Assembly: GCA_902791865.1 (NCBI GenBank)
Contig: CADAXK010000016.1
Coordinates: 1-64,000 of the forward strand
Length of the DNA: 64,000 nt
Reading direction: 5' to 3'
Source of the DNA: an uncultured Bacteroidia bacterium
GTDB taxonomy: Bacteria; Bacteroidota; Bacteroidia; Bacteroidales; ML635J-15
The position numbers were made by a program, and so were the translations under genes. Below are positions 37,997 to 46,474 of the stretch, piece by piece; positions within the stretch are counted from its first letter, which is position 1; every line of letters starts with the position of its first letter. The notes beneath the pieces are model-generated. The model searched no databases, was not told the DNA's origin, and worked only from the letters and a program-made list of their open reading frames with translations.

Positions 37997-38917
37997 ATGG
38001 ATACAAAATCATTGATTTCTAATTATGTGTGGTTGATAGATTTTATCCGCAGAAGAGGTCGTGTCACATATAGGGATATAAATAATGCGTGGCAACGGAG
38101 TGAACGCGACGGAGGACTTGAACTGAGTAAGCGTACTTTCCTGAGACACATCAACGACATTGCCGACATTTTTGGCATTGATATCGAATGTGAAGGATGT
38201 GGCGAATATTGCTACTTCATAACCAATGACGATAGCCAGTCTGATTCTACCAAGACTTGGTTGCTAAACTCAATGTCGTTGCACAACTTTGTCTGCGAAA
38301 GTCAGCAGTTGAAAAAACGCATTTTGCTCGAAAATATACCATCTGGACAAAAGTTCTTGACAACCATGATAGAAGCGATTCGTGACCAGCGAAAAATACA
38401 CATCTGGCATCAAGGCTTCGGAAAGGAGGAAAGCAATTTCCTAATTGAACCGCATTGCGTAAAGCTATACAAACAACGTTGGTATGTTCTTGCGAAGTCA
38501 GAGCGTGGAATTCGTATCTATGCTCTCGATAGGATAAACAATGTAGAATGTACTGATAAGAAATTCAAATTTCCAAACAATAATCCTGAAGTAGTATTTG
38601 ACAGCATAATAGGTGTAAGTATAATCAGTGGTAAGGTTGAGCATGTTGTTTTAAAGGCATTCAAAGGACCAGAATATGGCTATCGCGACTGCTACTTGCG
38701 CTCGCTTCCATTGCATAGTTCGCAAAAGGAGAACCATAAGAAGTCAACCGATGAATATGCTATCTTCGAGTACAATCTTAAGCCAACATACGAATTGGTT
38801 CAGGAGCTTCTCAATATGCACAATCAAGTCGAGGTCTTGGAACCTATTTCGTTGCGAAAGCAAATGAAAGAAATCGTTGAGTCAATGGTCGAGAGATATA
38901 AAAGAAGGAAAAAGTAG
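37997..38917 (+). CDS. WYL-domain transcriptional regulator
   Basis: 306 residues from ATG 37997. The N-terminal part is a winged-helix DNA-binding region (LIDFIRRRGRVTYRDINNAWQR.., LSKRTFLRHINDIADIFGIDIEC). The middle is a WYL domain, which binds small ligands or nucleic acid: IHIWHQGFGKEESNFLIEPHCVKLYKQRWYVLAKSE with the family's W-Y pair (RWYVL). The C-terminal WCX-like extension ends in basic residues (ERYKRRKK). It probably represses or activates neighbouring or distant genes; the target is unknown. It is monocistronic and convergent with the S9 peptidase gene. The final codons are part of the shared terminator. Confidence 0.85.
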   Translation: MDTKSLISNYVWLIDFIRRRGRVTYRDINNAWQRSERDGGLELSKRTFLRHINDIADIFGIDIECEGCGEYCYFITNDDSQSDSTKTWLLNSMSLHNFVCESQQLKKRILLENIPSGQKFLTTMIEAIRDQRKIHIWHQGFGKEESNFLIEPHCVKLYKQRWYVLAKSERGIRIYALDRINNVECTDKKFKFPNNNPEVVFDSIIGVSIISGKVEHVVLKAFKGPEYGYRDCYLRSLPLHSSQKENHKKSTDEYAIFEYNLKPTYELVQELLNMHNQVEVLEPISLRKQMKEIVESMVERYKRRKK

Positions 38918-38949
38918 GGTTGTCTTGAATACAACCCCTACTTTTTCCT
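38908..38949. terminator. Bidirectional terminator made from both gene ends
   Basis: A 17-bp stem with one bulged base (arms GGAAAAAGTAGGGTTGT and its near complement) encloses a 7-nt loop. It overlaps the last codons and stop of the WYL gene and the stop codon of the convergent S9 peptidase gene. A/T-rich outer arms give T-runs in both directions. Confidence 0.8.
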
Positions 38950-40780
38950 ATTTCATGTATTTCTTCAAGAATTTTTCCATTGCGTGGTAAAATTCAAATC
39001 TATTTTCCTCGTTGTGGAATCCATGTCCTTCGTTGTCCTTTACCATATAGTCGACCTCTACGCCTCGTTTGCGCAAAGCTTCTACCATTTGGTCTGATTC
39101 AGCCTTGTTGACGCGTGGGTCGTTGGCTCCCTGTGCAATAAATAGCGGACGGACAATCTTGTCGGCATTCAAGGCTGGCGAATTGGCTGCAAGCATTTCC
39201 TTGTCGGTTTCGGGATCGCCGACTTGCTCGTACATCATCTCCAGCATTGGTTTCCAGTATGGCGGAATGGTGTTCATGAAGGTAAATAGATTTGATACAC
39301 CAACATAATCAACACCGCAGGCAAAAAGCTCTGGCGTTTTTACCAGTGCTTGCAGGGTTGCATATCCGCCATAGCTTCCTCCATATATTGCAATACGTTT
39401 CGGGTCGGAATAACCATTGTCAATCAGCCACATAACGCCATCGGTAATGTCATCTTGCATGGTTTGCCCCCATTGTTTGTACGACAGTTCCTTGAACTTG
39501 CGTCCGTAGCCAGTAGAACCGCGGAAATTCATTTGAAATACGGCATAACCTCTATTTGCGAGGAATTGCACTTCAGAATCGTAGCCCCAATAGTCGCGTG
39601 CCCAAGGTCCGCCATGAGGGATAACGATGGTAGGAAGTCCTTTTGCTGTCTCAAGCGAATAGCCGTTTGGCAAAGTCAAGTAGGCTTCTATTTGCAAACC
39701 GTCACGCGAAGTGTAAACCACAGGAATCATTGGCGATAATTCGTCTTCCTTTAGCCATGGGGACAAATCGGCTATCTTGCTGAGTTTGTCGGCCTTGACA
39801 TCGTATAGGTAGTATGCGCCACGGGTGCGGTCGTTGCCAACATAGATTATCCTCATGTCCTCTGCTTTGTTGGTGGCGGCGGTGCCAAACTTATGGTTGG
39901 GGAAGGCTGCGGTAAGCCTTGTGTTGATGCGTTCTGCTTCGGCATCAAAGAAATGCCGTACCGTATCTTTGTGACCAGCATACGAAACTGCCGTCAGCTT
40001 TTTGTGAAGGTTCGACCATCCAACGCCAGAAATATCGTAGCGATCGTTGGTGAAGATTTCCTCAAGTTCTTCGGCTGTAGCTGGATTCATCAGTACAAGT
40101 GCCGACTTGTCGCGACCGAGATTGGTAATTGCATATACATTCTTGTTGTCGGCAGTGAAGACGATTGCCGAAACATCCTCGCGGAATGATGTCCTTATGA
40201 CGGGACGGAATTCTTCGTCCTCTGTATCGCGGTATAGCATTTCCTGATTTACGCCATCAACGATAGAGTAGGCGATTCTCAGTTTTCCGTCATGGTCGGT
40301 CATCCACGCTTGAATATTGCCCGGATTTTCGGCAAGCATTGTCATTTCGCCTGTTTTAAGGTTTAGTCTGTACGGGTCGAAAATCTCCGGAATACGCTGG
40401 TTGGTCTCTATAAGAATCTCATCGTCAATTTCTTCGAGGTCGTCAAGAATGTGAGTGCGTACGCCTTTCATCTTGGTATATGGACGCATATCGGAGCCAT
40501 CGGCATCAACACCATAAAGCTGGAAATTCTCATCTCCACCATCGTCCTTCATGAAAAGGATGCGGTTGTTGTTTGCCCACATGTAGCCGGCCACATCGCG
40601 TTCTTCCTCGAAAGTTACCTGATGCGGTTCTGCCAAGTCGATGCCACTTACAAAAATGTTCATTCTCGACTTGTATGGAGCCATGTACGAAATATGTTTG
40701 CCATCCGGCGAAATGTCAAACGATGATTTTTCCGAATTGCGGAAGAATTCTTCTATGGGAATTTCTCTTACTTTATTCAT
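38948..40780 (-). CDS. S9-family prolyl oligopeptidase/acylaminoacyl peptidase
   Basis: 610 residues from the ATG at 40780 (MNKVREIPIEEFF..). Upstream in-frame codons to 40849 give a non-conserved leader, and Met at 40786 is equally possible. The N-terminal half is a beta-propeller (repeated phrases such as FDISPDGKHISYMAP and VVFTADNKNVYAIT). The C-terminal half is an alpha/beta hydrolase with nucleophile GGSYGGY (Ser about 469), Asp in GANDPRV and His in EGHGFHNEEN. It cleaves short peptides. No signal peptide is seen, so it is probably cytoplasmic. A TATCTTCG box at 40794-40801 is a one-mismatch -7 candidate. Confidence 0.92.
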   Translation of the reverse strand: MNKVREIPIEEFFRNSEKSSFDISPDGKHISYMAPYKSRMNIFVSGIDLAEPHQVTFEEERDVAGYMWANNNRILFMKDDGGDENFQLYGVDADGSDMRPYTKMKGVRTHILDDLEEIDDEILIETNQRIPEIFDPYRLNLKTGEMTMLAENPGNIQAWMTDHDGKLRIAYSIVDGVNQEMLYRDTEDEEFRPVIRTSFREDVSAIVFTADNKNVYAITNLGRDKSALVLMNPATAEELEEIFTNDRYDISGVGWSNLHKKLTAVSYAGHKDTVRHFFDAEAERINTRLTAAFPNHKFGTAATNKAEDMRIIYVGNDRTRGAYYLYDVKADKLSKIADLSPWLKEDELSPMIPVVYTSRDGLQIEAYLTLPNGYSLETAKGLPTIVIPHGGPWARDYWGYDSEVQFLANRGYAVFQMNFRGSTGYGRKFKELSYKQWGQTMQDDITDGVMWLIDNGYSDPKRIAIYGGSYGGYATLQALVKTPELFACGVDYVGVSNLFTFMNTIPPYWKPMLEMMYEQVGDPETDKEMLAANSPALNADKIVRPLFIAQGANDPRVNKAESDQMVEALRKRGVEVDYMVKDNEGHGFHNEENRFEFYHAMEKFLKKYMK

Positions 40781-40916
40781 ATACATTTTTTTGCGAAGAT
40801 AATGCTTTTGGAGAAGATTATGATTATCAATTAGGCATTTTTCAACCACACAAACTATCTATCAAATTTACTTCCTTCACACTTATGTTATGCTTTAATT
40901 AGTGTTAGTGTGCATG

Positions 40917-41597
40917 CTAAAAAGATTTCTTTAGCACAAGGTTCTCGTATCCGTATTCGTTTTCATTCTCAAACGTTCCAGAAAGTTTAAGACCTCCTTT
41001 AATTTTTTCAACTTCGTAAGTCCAAACACCACTGCCCCAGCAGCCATTGTGAATTACTTCGTCTTCAACGAATCCGTCTGATGTATATTTTGCATGGCAT
41101 GTGTCAATGTCTGTGTGGTTTATCGTAAACACTATCTTGGTCTTATCATGGCGATTTTCCTTTTTATAAATCTGCCAATCCCCTTCATATCTCTTCTTTA
41201 CAGTTGTTATAATTATTGTATCTGTGTTCTCAACAGTGTCTATATGTTTGTATATGAACATTTTGTAAATAGTATTTTCGTCATAGAAATTCAAATCACA
41301 GTCCTTGAAGAACCTTCCGTGTCCGTTTTCTATTGTATCAATTCCGATAGTCCATGTTTTATCGCTCAATATCTGATTGTTGTTATCTGTTATTATTTCG
41401 TGATAATCCAAGTCATTTATAGATGTTTTGATTGTTAGGTCATCCTTTATTATTTTTGAGTCGGATTCCATTATTGCCCATATACCCATATATCTTCCTT
41501 TATCATGCTCAGGGTGATATTCAATAATTATGCAACTAGGTATTAATATCAATATTAGGATTAATGATATAATTATTGTTTGAAGTATGTTTTTCAT
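40917..41597 (-). CDS. Small lipoprotein of unknown function
   Basis: 226 residues from ATG 41597. The longer frame begins inside the promoter. A hydrophobic signal (MKNILQTIIISLILILILIPSC) ends in a plausible lipobox with Cys22. The mature part (about 205 residues) is rich in Ile, Asp, Asn and Tyr, with beta-type repeats of the kind KRYEGDWQIYKKENR and GCWGSGVWTYEVEKI, suggesting a lipocalin-like or small beta-barrel fold. The family is not recognised. It has its own promoter and is likely on the inner or outer membrane facing the periplasm. Confidence 0.75.
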   Translation of the reverse strand: MKNILQTIIISLILILILIPSCIIIEYHPEHDKGRYMGIWAIMESDSKIIKDDLTIKTSINDLDYHEIITDNNNQILSDKTWTIGIDTIENGHGRFFKDCDLNFYDENTIYKMFIYKHIDTVENTDTIIITTVKKRYEGDWQIYKKENRHDKTKIVFTINHTDIDTCHAKYTSDGFVEDEVIHNGCWGSGVWTYEVEKIKGGLKLSGTFENENEYGYENLVLKKSF

Positions 41598-41618
41598 GTT
41601 AAATTTACAATGTTGGGG

Positions 41619-41649
41619 CAAAAATAACAAATTGTTTTGAATATCCAAA
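41619..41649 (-). promoter_or_regulatory. Promoter of the lipoprotein gene
   Basis: On the minus strand TTTG (41646-41649), a 19-nt spacer and TATTTTTG (41619-41626) match the consensus. The -33 element covers the first codon of the longest frame (41648) and so excludes it as a start. It also lies just inside the 41652 end of the upstream methyltransferase gene. Confidence 0.8.
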
Positions 41650-41651
41650 AC

Positions 41652-42521
41652 TTAGCAAGATTTCATCCACACAAACATACCGTGGCTTATTTTCCCTCCA
41701 AATTTTGATATTCCTTTAACTTCCTCGCACATAACGATGTTGTGATGTGGGAAGCACTTGTGCAGAAGTTCGCGGATATCCATGCCATAAACGGAGTGCG
41801 TGTAAAGGTTCATTATTACAAATGATTTCCGTTTTGCAATTTGGCTTACATTTGTTAGCAGATTTTCGATCATTTCATCGAAAATCCACTTTTCGTTCTT
41901 TGCACCGCTTCCAATTGCTGGTGGGTCGAGTATGATGCCGTCGTATTTGTTGCCACGCTTGATTTCGCGTTCTACAAACTTTTGTGCATCTTCGGTTATG
42001 AGACGTATGTTGCTTCTGCCAGAACATTCAGCGTTGTGACGAGTCCATTCAACCATCTTGCGTATGGAATCGATATGAGTTGCCTTGTCGAAGAAGTTTG
42101 ATGCGAAAACTGTGGATAATCCAGTGTAGCCGAACAAATTGAGAAAACTCTCGTGTCCAAAGTTCACACTTTCGCGTTCGATGAACTGCCAGTTGATGAC
42201 TTGTTCGGGAAAAATGCCGATATGTTTGGAGGTGGTGAGGGAAAGTTCGGCGATAAGCCGTATTCCCGATGGCGAATTGTACAACATCTGCCATGTTTCT
42301 GGAATTTGCTTGAAAATATTCCATTTGCCCGAGTTCTTTGATGTTTCCACAAATTCGGCATTCGCCATTTCCTTCCATTGTGTTTCGGAAAGATGAGGTT
42401 TGCCTGTGGCGGTTATTTCGGGACGGATGAGGGTAATTTCGCCGAAACGCTCAAGTTTGCGACCATTGCCGCAGTCAATGAGTTCGTATTCGTTCCAGAG
42501 GTCGTGGATGCAGATTTCCAT
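41652..42521 (-). CDS. Class I SAM-dependent methyltransferase (RlmI/RlmK-like)
   Basis: 289 residues from ATG 42521, which overlaps the U32 stop by one base (TAATG); the longer frame starts with a TTG at 42530. The protein has the SAM-binding motif I (FLNLFGYTGLSTVFAS), an acidic motif II (ATHIDSIRKMVEW), motif IV ILDPPA and a C-terminal strand SHGMFVWMKS. It resembles the rRNA large-subunit methyltransferases related to RlmI/RlmK (Methyltrans_SAM family). The N-terminal RNA-binding PUA domain of RlmI is absent. The substrate is probably rRNA but not proven. It is the third gene of lon-U32-methyltransferase. Confidence 0.85.
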   Translation of the reverse strand: MEICIHDLWNEYELIDCGNGRKLERFGEITLIRPEITATGKPHLSETQWKEMANAEFVETSKNSGKWNIFKQIPETWQMLYNSPSGIRLIAELSLTTSKHIGIFPEQVINWQFIERESVNFGHESFLNLFGYTGLSTVFASNFFDKATHIDSIRKMVEWTRHNAECSGRSNIRLITEDAQKFVEREIKRGNKYDGIILDPPAIGSGAKNEKWIFDEMIENLLTNVSQIAKRKSFVIMNLYTHSVYGMDIRELLHKCFPHHNIVMCEEVKGISKFGGKISHGMFVWMKSC

Positions 42522-43786
42522 TACTCGCAACTTGCAAATTGAGTGTCAACAATTCTATATAGTTTGTCGCCACGGCGGACAATATCGTTGGTCTTTATAG
42601 AGAACAGCGAACCTTGTACAACCTTTTGCACTGGTTTCAAGTCTTCGCGGATTTCTTCTACTGTTTGTTGCAATGCGCCTGTAGTTGTGCCTGTTATCAG
42701 GATTTCATCACCGACATTCAGTTCTTCGGCGGTTTCGAGTTTGATTTCTGCAACATTGATTTTCGAGAAGAAATTGAGCACCTTGCCAAGATATACTTTA
42801 GTCTTGGTTGCACGTGAACCATATACTTCCGACCATTCGCCAAGTCGTTGACCGAGATAGTATCCGTCCCAGAATCCACGATTGAAAACCGTTTCCAAGC
42901 GTTTTTTCCAGCCATCAATCTTTTCGCGATCGTAGGTCCCATCAAAGCATGAGTTCAGGGCTTGGTCGTAGCATTCCACAACCGTCTTTACATATTCGCA
43001 AGAGCGGGCGCGACCTTCAATTTTCAGTACGCTTACGCCTGCATCGATGATTTTGTTCACGAAACCGATTGTACACAAGTCTTTTGGCGACATAATGTAC
43101 TTGTTGTCTATTTCGAGTTCATCGCCACTTTCGATGTCGGTAACGCGGTAAGCCCTGCGGCATGCTTGCAGGCAAGCGCCTCGGTTGGCAGAGTGGTTGT
43201 ATTCGTGGAGGCTTAGGTAACATTTGCCAGAAACGGCCATACACAATGCACCATGACAGAAGATTTCAATCTTGACGAGTTCGCCCTTTGGTCCGCGGAT
43301 GTCTCGCTGGCGAATCTGATCGGTGATGTATTTCACTTGGTCGAGCGAAAGTTCTCGTGCGGTGACCATCACATCACAGAATTGTGCAAAAAATGTAACC
43401 GCCTCAATGTTGGAAATGTTCAACTGAGTTGATGCATGAACCTCAACGCCTTTGCTGCGTGCATACTGCATAACTGCTATGTCGGAAGCAATTATGGCTG
43501 TAACATGGTTTTCTGCTGCAGCATCCACAACTTTGTGCATCTTTTCCATTTCCTCGTCGTAGATAATGGTATTGACGGTGAGGTAAGTCTTGACATTGTG
43601 CTCCTCGCATATCGAAACAATGTTGCGCAGGTCGTCGAAAGTGAAATTGTTTGACGAGCGTGCACGCATATTAAGTTGCTCAATGCCAAAGTAAATAGAG
43701 TTTGAACCTGCCTGTATTGCAGCCATCAGCGACTCGTATGAGCCTACTGGAGCCATCAGGTCTATGTCGGTGCGTTTGCGTTGCAT
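42521..43786 (-). CDS. U32-family peptidase-like protein (RNA hydroxylation type)
   Basis: 421 residues. The start (DLMAPVGSYESLMAAIQAGSNSIYFG) and the family signature KIEGRARSCEYVKTVVECY place it in U32. Conserved Cys residues in the HGALCMAVSGKCYLS, GACLQACRR and region near 165-195 are those thought to hold a metal cluster. U32 members TrhP and RlhA hydroxylate tRNA or 23S rRNA using prephenate; others were first named collagenases. TrhP-like tRNA modification is the more likely role, by inference. The ATG overlaps the lon stop by one base (TAATG), and the gene lies between lon and an RNA-methyltransferase-like gene, which fits an RNA-modification function. Confidence 0.88.
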   Translation of the reverse strand: MQRKRTDIDLMAPVGSYESLMAAIQAGSNSIYFGIEQLNMRARSSNNFTFDDLRNIVSICEEHNVKTYLTVNTIIYDEEMEKMHKVVDAAAENHVTAIIASDIAVMQYARSKGVEVHASTQLNISNIEAVTFFAQFCDVMVTARELSLDQVKYITDQIRQRDIRGPKGELVKIEIFCHGALCMAVSGKCYLSLHEYNHSANRGACLQACRRAYRVTDIESGDELEIDNKYIMSPKDLCTIGFVNKIIDAGVSVLKIEGRARSCEYVKTVVECYDQALNSCFDGTYDREKIDGWKKRLETVFNRGFWDGYYLGQRLGEWSEVYGSRATKTKVYLGKVLNFFSKINVAEIKLETAEELNVGDEILITGTTTGALQQTVEEIREDLKPVQKVVQGSLFSIKTNDIVRRGDKLYRIVDTQFASCE

Positions 43787-46233
43787 TATTCTTCAATAAG
43801 TTTTTTAGCGTTCTTTACCTTTTTGTCAGTAATGGCAAGTTTGAATACATCGGAAACCGTGTCAACATAATGGAATTCAACTCCATCGAGGTAAACTGGC
43901 TTTATGTCGTTGATGTCCTTCTCGTTATCGCGCGAAAGTATTATTTCGGTGATTCCTGCGCGTTTTGCTGCAAGTATCTTTTCCTTGATTCCACCAACAG
44001 GCAGAACTTTTCCGCGCAGGGTAATTTCGCCGGTCATTGCAATGTGCGATTTCACTTTGCGCTGTGTGTATGCCGATGCTATAGCCGTTGCCATTGTAAT
44101 GCCAGCAGATGGACCATCCTTTGGAATTGCTCCTTCTGGTACATGCAGGTGAATGTTCCACTTGTCAAAAACTTCAGGCTTAATTCCCAAAACATCGGCA
44201 TGGGCTTTTACATATTCCATAGCCAGTTTTGCCGATTCCTTCATTACATCGCCGAGGTTGCCCGTGAGTGTCATTTTGCCATCGCCCGCCGAAAGACTAG
44301 TTTCGATGTATAGGATTTCGCCACCTACAGCCGTCCATGCAAGACCTGTAACCACGCCGGCATATTCTTGATCTTCGTACATGTCGCGGTGGAATAGAGG
44401 TTTGCCGATGAATGTTTCAAGGTTTTCAGCAGTAATGGTTTTGGGGTATTTTTCGTTCATTCCGATGGCTTTTGCCAGACGGCGAGCCAGTTTAGCGATC
44501 TGCTTGTCGAGTGAGCGAACTCCCGATTCGCGTGTGTAGTCCTCGATAATCTTCAGCACAGCAGAATCGTCAACCTTGATTTTGTACTTCTTGATTCCGT
44601 GGTTGTCAAATTCCTTCGGAATGAGGTGGCGCTTGGCAATTTCCAACTTTTCCTCGGTTATGTAGCCACTTATTTCAATCATCTCCATTCTGTCGCGTAA
44701 AGCAGGATTTATGGTCGAAACGTTGTTTGCTGTTGCTATGAACATTACCTTCGACAAATCATACTCTTGGTCGAGGAAATTGTCGTGGAATTCGGTATTT
44801 TGTTCCGGGTCAAGCACTTCGAGCAATGCCGATGATGGATCACCCTTGTAGTCGTTTCCAACCTTGTCGATTTCATCGAGGATGAACACTGGGTTTGAAG
44901 ATTTTGCCTTGTTGATGTTCTGCAAAATTCTTCCAGGCATAGCACCAATATATGTACGGCGGTGTCCGCGAATTTCTGATTCGTCGTGCAGTCCACCAAG
45001 TGACATTCTGACATATTTTCTGCCAAGTGCGTCAGCTATGCTTTTGCCAAGTGATGTCTTGCCGACTCCCGGAGGGCCATAGAGACATAGAATTGGCGAT
45101 TTCAGGTCGCCCTTAAGTTTCAGAACAGCAAGGTGTTCGAGTATACGGTCTTTAACTTCGTCAAGTCCAAAATGGTCACGGTCAAGGACTTTCTGCGCAT
45201 GTTTAAGGTTGAAATTATCCTTTGTGTACTCGTTCCATGGCAAATCGACAAATACATGAACATAGTTCATCTGCACCGAGAATTCGGCCGACATCGGGTT
45301 TAGCTGTTCAAGTTTTTTCAGTTCTGCCTCAAAGACTTCGGCGATTTCCTTGCTCCATTTCTTTTTATTGCCTTTTTCGCGCAGTTCAGCTATTTCCTTT
45401 TCGTAAGGGGAACCGCCAAGTTCTTCTTGTATGGTTTTAATCTGTTGATTAAGAAGATATTCGCGCTGTTGCTTATCCATGTCCTTCTTTACCTTGCCTT
45501 GAATTTCGTTTTTCAAGTCAAGAAACTGCTTTTGCTCGTTGAGCAGGCGAAGAAGACTTATTGCTCTTTGTTTCAGTTCGTTTGTTTCAAGGAGCGACTG
45601 TTTTTCATCGTTGGTACAATTGCAGTTTGTCGCAATATAATTTACTAGGAAAGTTGCATTGTCGATGTTTTTCAGGGCAAATGCCAGTTCCCCAGGAGCA
45701 TTTTGTGACATGCGGACAATCTTTATTGAAATGTCTTTTATTGAGGATATTATGGCATCCATATCGTTGTCGTTGCGAACATCTGGAGATTCCTTCAAAT
45801 AGCGCACTCTTGCAGTGAAATACGGGTCATCGCTTGTGTATTCAAGCACTTCAAACCTTGATTTTCCCTGTATTATAACCGAAATGGTGTTGTCGGGCAT
45901 TTCGATAACCTTCAAAATTTCGGCTACCGTACCGATTTTGTGTAGGTCGGAGTATTGGGGATCTTCCACCTCGGCGTCAATTTGCGACAATGCACCGAAA
46001 ATCCTTGTGGTTTTCTGTATGTTGCGTATTAGTTTGAAGGATTTTTCTCTACCAATGTTTATTGGCAGTACGACTCCTGGAAATAACACCGAGTTCCTAA
46101 GCGGAAGAATCGGCAGAAATTCTGGAAAGTCCTTTAAATCATCAGTTTTCTTTATTACATCCGTAAAAATAGGAATAATGCTTTCGCCTTCTTCCATGTC
46201 GGACATCAATCTATAGTCGTCAAATTTGTTCAT
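43786..46233 (-). CDS. lon: ATP-dependent protease Lon
   Basis: 815 residues, the normal Lon length. The N-terminal substrate-binding domain starts near residue 40 (LPILPLRNSVLFPGVVLPI). A coiled-coil segment precedes the AAA+ module with Walker A GPPGVGKT at about 386-393 and Walker B VFILDEIDKV. The C-terminal serine-lysine protease domain has PKDGPSAG (catalytic Ser about 709) and GGIKEK (catalytic Lys about 752). Lon degrades misfolded and regulatory proteins in the cytoplasm. The promoter box TATCTTTG lies 71 nt upstream, preceded by heptamer repeats. It is the first gene of a three-gene operon. Confidence 0.97.
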   Translation of the reverse strand: MNKFDDYRLMSDMEEGESIIPIFTDVIKKTDDLKDFPEFLPILPLRNSVLFPGVVLPINIGREKSFKLIRNIQKTTRIFGALSQIDAEVEDPQYSDLHKIGTVAEILKVIEMPDNTISVIIQGKSRFEVLEYTSDDPYFTARVRYLKESPDVRNDNDMDAIISSIKDISIKIVRMSQNAPGELAFALKNIDNATFLVNYIATNCNCTNDEKQSLLETNELKQRAISLLRLLNEQKQFLDLKNEIQGKVKKDMDKQQREYLLNQQIKTIQEELGGSPYEKEIAELREKGNKKKWSKEIAEVFEAELKKLEQLNPMSAEFSVQMNYVHVFVDLPWNEYTKDNFNLKHAQKVLDRDHFGLDEVKDRILEHLAVLKLKGDLKSPILCLYGPPGVGKTSLGKSIADALGRKYVRMSLGGLHDESEIRGHRRTYIGAMPGRILQNINKAKSSNPVFILDEIDKVGNDYKGDPSSALLEVLDPEQNTEFHDNFLDQEYDLSKVMFIATANNVSTINPALRDRMEMIEISGYITEEKLEIAKRHLIPKEFDNHGIKKYKIKVDDSAVLKIIEDYTRESGVRSLDKQIAKLARRLAKAIGMNEKYPKTITAENLETFIGKPLFHRDMYEDQEYAGVVTGLAWTAVGGEILYIETSLSAGDGKMTLTGNLGDVMKESAKLAMEYVKAHADVLGIKPEVFDKWNIHLHVPEGAIPKDGPSAGITMATAIASAYTQRKVKSHIAMTGEITLRGKVLPVGGIKEKILAAKRAGITEIILSRDNEKDINDIKPVYLDGVEFHYVDTVSDVFKLAITDKKVKNAKKLIEE

Positions 46234-46303
46234 AAAAAATATGTCAAAATGGCACTTAATTCTTAATTTTTAATCGCGCACCATATATGGGCAATCCGTG
46301 TGC

Positions 46304-46311
46304 CAAAGATA
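46304..46311 (-). promoter_or_regulatory. -7 promoter box of lon
   Basis: TATCTTTG on the minus strand. Upstream of it lie a 6-nt spacer and three heptamers (TCGTAAT, TCGTAAA, TCGTAAT; 46318-46338). This layout is shared with the kinase and serA promoters. There is no TTTG at -33. Confidence 0.65.
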
Positions 46312-46317
46312 ATGAAA

Positions 46318-46474
46318 ATTACGATTTACGAATTACGATTTTTTGAATGCCTGTGGCGTTTCTGAGACGCAATGAGTTGCGTCTCAGTACAAGAGGAATC
46401 ACGCCATGACGCGATTGTATATAGATTTTTTTTCCCACGTAATTCAAATTTTCGAATCATCGAATCGTTTCAAT
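46318..46474. repeat. Composite repeat region between lon and the thioredoxin-like gene
   Basis: In order: three heptamers (46318-46338); a 20-bp segment (46347-46366) matching, inverted and with one mismatch, the CTCAGAAACGCC part of the 1524-1707 array; a perfect 11-bp-stem hairpin CTGAGACGCAA/TTGCGTCTCAG (46362-46387); a GCCATG-core inverted repeat (46391-46411); and four octamers (46443-46474: TTCAAATT, TTCGAATC, ATCGAATC, GTTTCAAT). The octamers run into the thioredoxin-like gene and provide its stop codon. Confidence 0.65.

Noticed and set aside
46362..46387. Hairpin as terminator of the lon or thioredoxin-like gene
   Set aside because: It has no adjoining T-run, lies far from the lon promoter and upstream of lon, and belongs to the dispersed hairpin repeats.
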